Origin: Acidovorax sp. KKS102
GTDB lineage: Bacteria > Pseudomonadota > Gammaproteobacteria > Burkholderiales > Burkholderiaceae_C
Direction of reading: 5' to 3'
DNA length: 64,000 nucleotides
Assembly (NCBI RefSeq): GCF_000302535.1
Contig: NC_018708.1
Location: 372,001 to 436,000, forward strand
Shown here: piece by piece, positions 59,570 through 64,000 of the stretch
How the letters are laid out: every line of letters starts with the position of its first letter
Numbering within the stretch: the first letter of the stretch is position 1
Made by a program: the position numbers and the translations under genes
Notes under the pieces: generated by a model
Database searches by the model: none
Seen by the model: the letters and a program-made list of their open reading frames with translations, nothing else
What the model was told of the DNA's origin: nothing

Positions 59570-59594
59570 AAAACCGGTCGCAAGGACCGGCTTT
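59570..59594. terminator. Terminator between the two convergent genes
   Basis: AAAACCGGTC, loop GCAAG, GACCGGCTTT: 6-bp GC stem with A/T ends, serving both the + gene ending at 59488 and the cytochrome gene on the minus strand. Confidence 0.65.
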
Positions 59595-59638
59595 GGAACT
59601 GAGTTTCTACCCCGCCTGGGCAGGGTGAAGGGGCTGCC

Positions 59639-60499
59639 TTACTTGGCGGCGGCTGCCATGAACTCCACCGCCGCGCGCAGATCGGCGTCAGAGGCTTGTG
59701 TACCACCACGGGGAGGCATGGCGCCTTTGCCCTTGGCGACACTGGTGTACAGCGCATCGATGCCTGCGGGCAGGCGAGCGGCCCATGCGGCCTTGTCACC
59801 AAACTTGGGAGCACCGGCCACACCGGCAGCATGGCACACCTGGCAAGCCTGCTTGTACAGAGCCTCGCCAGCGCCTGCTGCGGCGGCTGCAGGTGCGGCA
59901 GCTACCGCTACAGCGGGCGCAGCCGCTGCAGGGGCTGCGGCAGGTGCTGGTGCAGGAGCGGCCGCTGGGGCTGCGTCTGCCTGGGCGGCAGGGGCCGCAG
60001 CGGCGGGAGCAGCAGGTTCGGCAAACTTGGCGCCACCCGCGTTGGCCATGTAGGCCACGGCGCGTGCGATTTCGGTGTCGTTGAAGTCGCCGCCGCCTTG
60101 GGGGGCCATGGCGCCCTTGCCCTTCAGGGCGGACTGCACCAGGGCTTCAAACCCGGTGCCAATGCGCGCAGCCCAGGCAGCTGCATCACCAAACTTGGGG
60201 GCACCTGCAGCACCGGAGGCATGGCAGGCCGAGCACTGGGCCTTGAAGACTTCTTCGCCGCTCTTGAGGGGGCGGTTGGCGTCGCGCACTTCGACCATGC
60301 CGATCTTCTGGATGCGTTCGGCGATGGCCTTTTCGGGGTTGACGGCACCGGCAGCGGGCTTGTCCGCCGACGTCACATACAGGACCAAGCCAATGATGGC
60401 AAAGATCGGAACTACAAACGAGAAAAGTACCGCGACCAGCAACTGCTTGGGGTTCTTGATCGGGCCGGTATGGGCTTCTTCGTGGTGGTTGTCGCTCAT
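59639..60499 (-). CDS. Membrane-anchored di-heme cytochrome c (tandem c5-type)
   Basis: The 286-residue protein has one membrane helix (residues 20-43) and two cytochrome c domains with haem sites C-S-A-C-H (89-93) and C-Q-V-C-H (219-223). A 50-residue Ala/Pro linker joins the domains. Both domains repeat G-A-P-K-F-G-D-x-A-A-W-A-A-R and G-K-G-A-M, so the gene arose by internal duplication. It should carry electrons in the periplasm. Confidence 0.9.
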   Translation of the reverse strand: MSDNHHEEAHTGPIKNPKQLLVAVLFSFVVPIFAIIGLVLYVTSADKPAAGAVNPEKAIAERIQKIGMVEVRDANRPLKSGEEVFKAQCSACHASGAAGAPKFGDAAAWAARIGTGFEALVQSALKGKGAMAPQGGGDFNDTEIARAVAYMANAGGAKFAEPAAPAAAAPAAQADAAPAAAPAPAPAAAPAAAAPAVAVAAAPAAAAAGAGEALYKQACQVCHAAGVAGAPKFGDKAAWAARLPAGIDALYTSVAKGKGAMPPRGGTQASDADLRAAVEFMAAAAK

Positions 60500-60552
60500 G
60501 TCGTCCTCAGGTGTATCGGGGGCTTCGGTGTAATCAACCTTAAATTATATCT

Positions 60553-60578
60553 GCGGGGATGGTTATTCCGATCCCCGC
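60553..60578. other. Perfect 8-bp hairpin with 10-nt loop
   Basis: GCGGGGAT...ATCCCCGC. It lies between the outer membrane factor gene (minus strand, ending at 60654) and the cytochrome gene. On the minus strand TATAAT (60544-60549) follows it, so it may be a terminator for the efflux operon or part of the cytochrome promoter. Confidence 0.45.
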
Positions 60579-60653
60579 TTGATGCAGACCACCACGGGTT
60601 TGCCCCAGCGCGCGCAGTGCCCCAGGGGGCTGCGCGCGCTTCAGCCCTGGGCG

Positions 60654-62087
60654 TCAGGAGGGGGCCTGGGCGCTGGTGTCGGGTGCTCCGCCCCCCAGCG
60701 CCTTGTACAGCGACACCTGGTTTTGCAGTTGCGCCAGCCGGACTTGCACCACGGCCTGCTGGGCCGTGAACAGCGAGCGTTGTGCGTCCAGCAAGTCCAG
60801 ATAACTGGCCACGCCGTTGCGGTATCGCAGGTCGGCCAGTTGCAGGCGCGCGGCTTCTGCCTGAGCCTGCTGTTGCTGGGCCTGGGCCTGTTCGCCCAGG
60901 GTGGCTTGCCCGGCCAGCGCGTCCGAGACCTCGCGGAACGCGGTCTGGATGGCTTTTTCGTACTGCGCCACGGCAATCTCCCGACCGACCCGGGCGCTGT
61001 CCAGATTGGCCTGGTTGCGGCCCGCGTCAAAAATGGGCAACAGCAGCGATGGCGCGATGGTGAAGCCCCAGGAGCCGTTCTTGAACAGGCCGGACAGCTC
61101 GCCGCTGGCGGTGCCTGCCTGCGCTGTCAGGGAGATGCGCGGGAAAAACGCCGCCCGCGCTGCGCCGATGTTGGCGTTAGCGCCAATCAGTTGCTGCTCC
61201 GCTTGGCGGATGTCTGGCCGGCGGGTGAGCAGCTCTGACGGCACGCCAGCAGGTAGCGGTGCCATCGCAGGCGCGTCGGCCAGCTTGCCACCCGCCAGAC
61301 TGGCGCGCACGTCCTGAGGCAGTGCTTGGCCCAGCAGCAGAACCAGCGCGTTTTCGTCGAGCGCGCGCTGGCGCTGTTGCTGTGCCAGCGTGGCGCGCGC
61401 CGCCTGGGTGAGCGACTCTGCCTGGCGGAAGTCAAGCTCGGAGGCCACACCCGCGTCCAGGCGCATCTTGGTCAGGCGCACCGACTCCTCGCGCGAGGCA
61501 AGGGTCTGGCGCGACAGGTCCAGCAGCTCCTCGTCGGCCAGCAGTGTCAGCCAGCCATTGGCCACTGCCGCCACCAGGCTCACCTGTGCGGCGCTGCGGC
61601 CTTCTTCCGTGGCGAGGTATTGGGCGAGCGCTTGTTCCTTGAGGCTGGCAATGCGGCCAAAGAAGTCGATTTCCCATGCGGATACGGCCAGACCCACGCT
61701 GAATGAGTTGGTCAGGTTGCCCGTGCCCGTGGCAGGGGCCCGGCTGGCATTGGCGGCCAGTCCCACACCCGGGTACAGGTCGGCACGGCGCACCTGGTAG
61801 GTGGCCCGGGCCTGCTCGATGTTAAGCATCGCCACCCGCAGGTCGCGGTTGTTGGCCAGCGCAATGCCGATGAGCTGCTGCAGGCGTGGCTCGGCAAAGT
61901 AGTTCTGCCAGGGCACGGTGGCGCCCGGCTGAACCGCTGCGCCGTCCGTCGTTGCTGCAGCGCCGGCGTAAGTGGGAGGGACGGGAGGCTGAGGACGCTC
62001 GTACGTCGGAATGAACGAGCAGCCCGCCAGCAGCGCCGCCGCTGCGGCCGCTGCCAGTGCCAGGGGGGTACGGCGGTGTTTAGTCAT
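60654..62087 (-). CDS. Outer-membrane factor of an RND efflux pump (OprM/NodT family)
   Basis: The 477-residue lipoprotein has a lipobox (L-A-G-C, Cys23), then the TolC-like repeat with P-W-Q-N-Y-F, L-L-T-R-R-P-D-I-R-Q-A-E and D-A-Q-R-S-L. It forms the outer-membrane channel. ATG 62087 overlaps the stop of the RND gene by 8 bp, so the pump and channel are coupled. Confidence 0.92.
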   Translation of the reverse strand: MTKHRRTPLALAAAAAAALLAGCSFIPTYERPQPPVPPTYAGAAATTDGAAVQPGATVPWQNYFAEPRLQQLIGIALANNRDLRVAMLNIEQARATYQVRRADLYPGVGLAANASRAPATGTGNLTNSFSVGLAVSAWEIDFFGRIASLKEQALAQYLATEEGRSAAQVSLVAAVANGWLTLLADEELLDLSRQTLASREESVRLTKMRLDAGVASELDFRQAESLTQAARATLAQQQRQRALDENALVLLLGQALPQDVRASLAGGKLADAPAMAPLPAGVPSELLTRRPDIRQAEQQLIGANANIGAARAAFFPRISLTAQAGTASGELSGLFKNGSWGFTIAPSLLLPIFDAGRNQANLDSARVGREIAVAQYEKAIQTAFREVSDALAGQATLGEQAQAQQQQAQAEAARLQLADLRYRNGVASYLDLLDAQRSLFTAQQAVVQVRLAQLQNQVSLYKALGGGAPDTSAQAPS

Positions 62088-64000
62088 GGGTTCCAACTCC
62101 TGCTTCTTCTGCATGGCGGCGGTTCATTTCCTGCTGGCGTGCGCTGCCCTTGAACAGGCTGCGCACCACCACAAAGAACACGGGCACAAAGAACACGGCC
62201 AGGGCGGTGCCGGTGACCATGCCACCCAGCACGCCAGTGCCGATGGCCCGCTGGCTGGCAGAGCCTGCGCCCGACGCAACCACCAGTGGCAGCACACCCA
62301 GGCCGAACGCCATCGAGGTCATCACGATGGGGCGGAACCGCAGGTGCGCGGCGGCCAGCGCCGACTCGATCACGCCCTTGCCTTGGGCCTGCAGGTCCTT
62401 GGCAAACTCGATGATCAGGATGGCGTTTTTCGCCGACAGGCCAATGATGGTGATCAGGCCCACCTGGAAGTACACGTCATTGGCATAGCCGCGTAGCAAG
62501 GTGGCCAGCAGCACGCCCAGCACGCCCAGGGGCACCACCAGGATCACGGCCAGCGGGATCGACCAACTCTCGTACAGCGCGGCCAGGCACAGGAACACGG
62601 CCAGGATGGCAAAGCTATACAGGATGAGCGACTGCGACCCTGCCAGCTTTTCTTCGCGCGACTGGCCGGTCCATTCAAAACCGAAGCCTTGGGGCAGTTG
62701 GCCAGCGAGCTTCTCCATCTCGGCCATGGCAGCTCCCGTGCTGTAGCCCGGCGCTGGCGAGCCGGAAATACGCATGGCGGGGTAGCCGTTGTAGCGCACA
62801 GTTTGCTGCGCGCCGGTCACCCAGCGCGTGGTTGCGAACGCCGACAGCGGCACCGGTTTGCCCTGGCTGTTGGTGGCATTGATCTGCAGCAGATCGTCGG
62901 GCTGCATGCGCGCCGGCGCATCGGCCTGCACCACCACCCGCTGCAGGCGGCCCTGGTTCGGGAAGTCGTTCACATAGCTGGAGCCCAGCGCGGTGGACAG
63001 CGCGGAGTTGATAGCATCAAACGGCACACCCAGCGCGTTGGCTTTGTCGCGGTCTATGTCGATCTGCAACTGCGGAGCATCTTCCAGACCATCAGGGCGC
63101 AACTGCGTCAGCACCTTGCTCTGCGAGGCCATGCCCAGCAACTGGTTGCGGGCCTTCACCAGGGCTTCGTGCCCTGCGCCGCCCCGGTCTTGCAGGCGGA
63201 ACGTGAAGCCGCTGGCGTTGCCCAGCTCGGGAATGGGTGGCGGGCTCAACGGGAAGATGAACGCATCGCGAATGCCCATCAGCGCACCAAAGGCCCGGTT
63301 GGCCACGTCCTGCGCTGACTGGCCGGGGCCATGGCGTTCGCTCCAGTCCTTGAGGGTCACAAACGCGAGGGCCGCGTTCTGCCCCTGGCCGGAGAAGCTG
63401 AAGCCCAGCACGCCCACCATGCTCTGCACTTCAGGCTGCTTCAGGATGAAGCCTTCGACCTGCTCCATCACGGCCAGCGTCCGCTCTTGCGTGGCGCCGG
63501 GTGGCAGCTGCACGTTGACGATGATGTTGCCCTGGTCCTCGCTGGGCAGGAACGATGTGGGCAGGCGCATGTAGACCACTGCCACGGCGCCGATGATGGC
63601 GGCGTAGATCACGAGGTAACGCGCAGCGCGACGGAGGATGCGCGCCACAAAACCTTCATAGCCCTTGGCGGTGCGCGAAAAGCCGCGATTGAACCAGCCA
63701 AAGAAGCCAGTTTTCTCGTGGTGATGCCCAGCCTCTACGGGTTTGAGCAGCGTGGCGCACAGCGCTGGCGTGAGCGACAGCGCCATGAAGGCCGAGAAGC
63801 CAATGGAGGCCACCATCACCGCCGAGAACTGGCGGTAGATGTTGCCGGTGGAGCCTGCAAAAAAGGCCAGCGGCACGAACACCGAGATCAGCACCACCGT
63901 CACGCCTATGATGGCGCCCGAGATCTGGCGCATGGCTTTGCGGGTGGCCTCCAGTGGAGACAGGCCTTCTTCGCTCATGATGCGCTCGACGTTCTCCACC
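62080..64000 (-). CDS. RND multidrug efflux permease, HAE1 family (5' end outside window)
   Basis: The visible 640 residues are the C-terminal part of an AcrB/MexB-type pump. They begin just after the TM4 Asp pair, which lies beyond the edge, and continue through V-E-N-V-E-R-I-M-S-E-E-G. TM10 carries G-L-S-A-K-N-A-I-L-I-I-E-F with its Lys. The last residues are R-R-H-A-E-E-A-G-V-G-T-H-D. It exports hydrophobic drugs with a periplasmic adaptor expected further right and the outer-membrane factor downstream. Confidence 0.92.
   Translation of the reverse strand, partial: VENVERIMSEEGLSPLEATRKAMRQISGAIIGVTVVLISVFVPLAFFAGSTGNIYRQFSAVMVASIGFSAFMALSLTPALCATLLKPVEAGHHHEKTGFFGWFNRGFSRTAKGYEGFVARILRRAARYLVIYAAIIGAVAVVYMRLPTSFLPSEDQGNIIVNVQLPPGATQERTLAVMEQVEGFILKQPEVQSMVGVLGFSFSGQGQNAALAFVTLKDWSERHGPGQSAQDVANRAFGALMGIRDAFIFPLSPPPIPELGNASGFTFRLQDRGGAGHEALVKARNQLLGMASQSKVLTQLRPDGLEDAPQLQIDIDRDKANALGVPFDAINSALSTALGSSYVNDFPNQGRLQRVVVQADAPARMQPDDLLQINATNSQGKPVPLSAFATTRWVTGAQQTVRYNGYPAMRISGSPAPGYSTGAAMAEMEKLAGQLPQGFGFEWTGQSREEKLAGSQSLILYSFAILAVFLCLAALYESWSIPLAVILVVPLGVLGVLLATLLRGYANDVYFQVGLITIIGLSAKNAILIIEFAKDLQAQGKGVIESALAAAHLRFRPIVMTSMAFGLGVLPLVVASGAGSASQRAIGTGVLGGMVTGTALAVFFVPVFFVVVRSLFKGSARQQEMNRRHAEEAGVGTHD

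Overview
The window is GC-rich, densely coded bacterial chromosome. Gene content and protein sequences look like a betaproteobacterium of the Comamonadaceae (Acidovorax-like). The evidence is the tuf/S10 ribosomal block, the creBC two-component genes, the EI/HPr/IIA-Man phosphotransferase trio without a visible sugar permease, and a dispersed repeat with an ATAGCT...GCGCTAG core that I recall as common in this family. No rRNA, tRNA, CRISPR array, transposase or prophage gene was seen, so this is core-like chromosome rather than an island.

Layout. 1-0.9 kb: the end of an MCE/Mla-type lipid transport cluster. 0.9-2.3 kb: type II NADH dehydrogenase. 2.4-5.8 kb: a DUF1501/DUF1800 export pair. 6-9 kb: CsbD, a cysteine-repeat periplasmic protein, a hemerythrin and a GAF-GGDEF cyclase. 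9.1-14.5 kb: a cre locus (marC-creB-creC and creD) interrupted by a convergent gene for a membrane-anchored, ACP-like protein. 14.6-18.6 kb: SDR, dienelactone hydrolase, amidohydrolase and CorA. 18.7-20.4 kb: hemB and hemJ flanking a well-formed small-RNA candidate. 20.4-24 kb: VanZ, a 2Fe-2S ferredoxin, a hydrolase and a D-Ala carboxypeptidase. 24.2-34.4 kb: rpsL-rpsG-fusA, tuf-rpsJ, then rplC to rpsQ. 34.5-39.6 kb: peroxiredoxin, GNAT, cytochrome b561-type, cytochrome c', TlpA, a lipoprotein and an MFS transporter. 39.6-42.2 kb: PTS IIA-HPr-EI. 42.3-46.1 kb: EamA, AraC and the ybeD-lipB-lipA group. 46.3-53.6 kb: the complete F1Fo ATP synthase operon (I, a, c, b, delta, alpha, gamma, beta, epsilon). 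53.6-57.2 kb: two tandem small secreted paralogues, two TPM proteins and LemA. 57.4-64 kb: small hydrolases, a di-heme cytochrome c, and the outer-membrane factor plus the C-terminal part of an RND efflux pump.

How the parts work together. The translation block and the ATP synthase are housekeeping operons with recognisable promoters and terminators. The cre locus looks like a functional regulon: two GTGAG-N6-(G/A)TGAA sites, the complement of the TTCAC-N6-TTCAC cre-tag, lie about 35-70 bp upstream of creD. The most interesting non-coding signals are the hemB/hemJ intergenic RNA candidate (promoter, C-rich loop, strong terminator) and the dispersed repeat, which in several genes has become protein-coding sequence, including two signal peptides with a related hydrophobic core.

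Limits. Everything was read by eye from the sequence. Start codons were chosen from family length, signal peptides and ribosome binding sites. Promoters and RNA structures are predictions.
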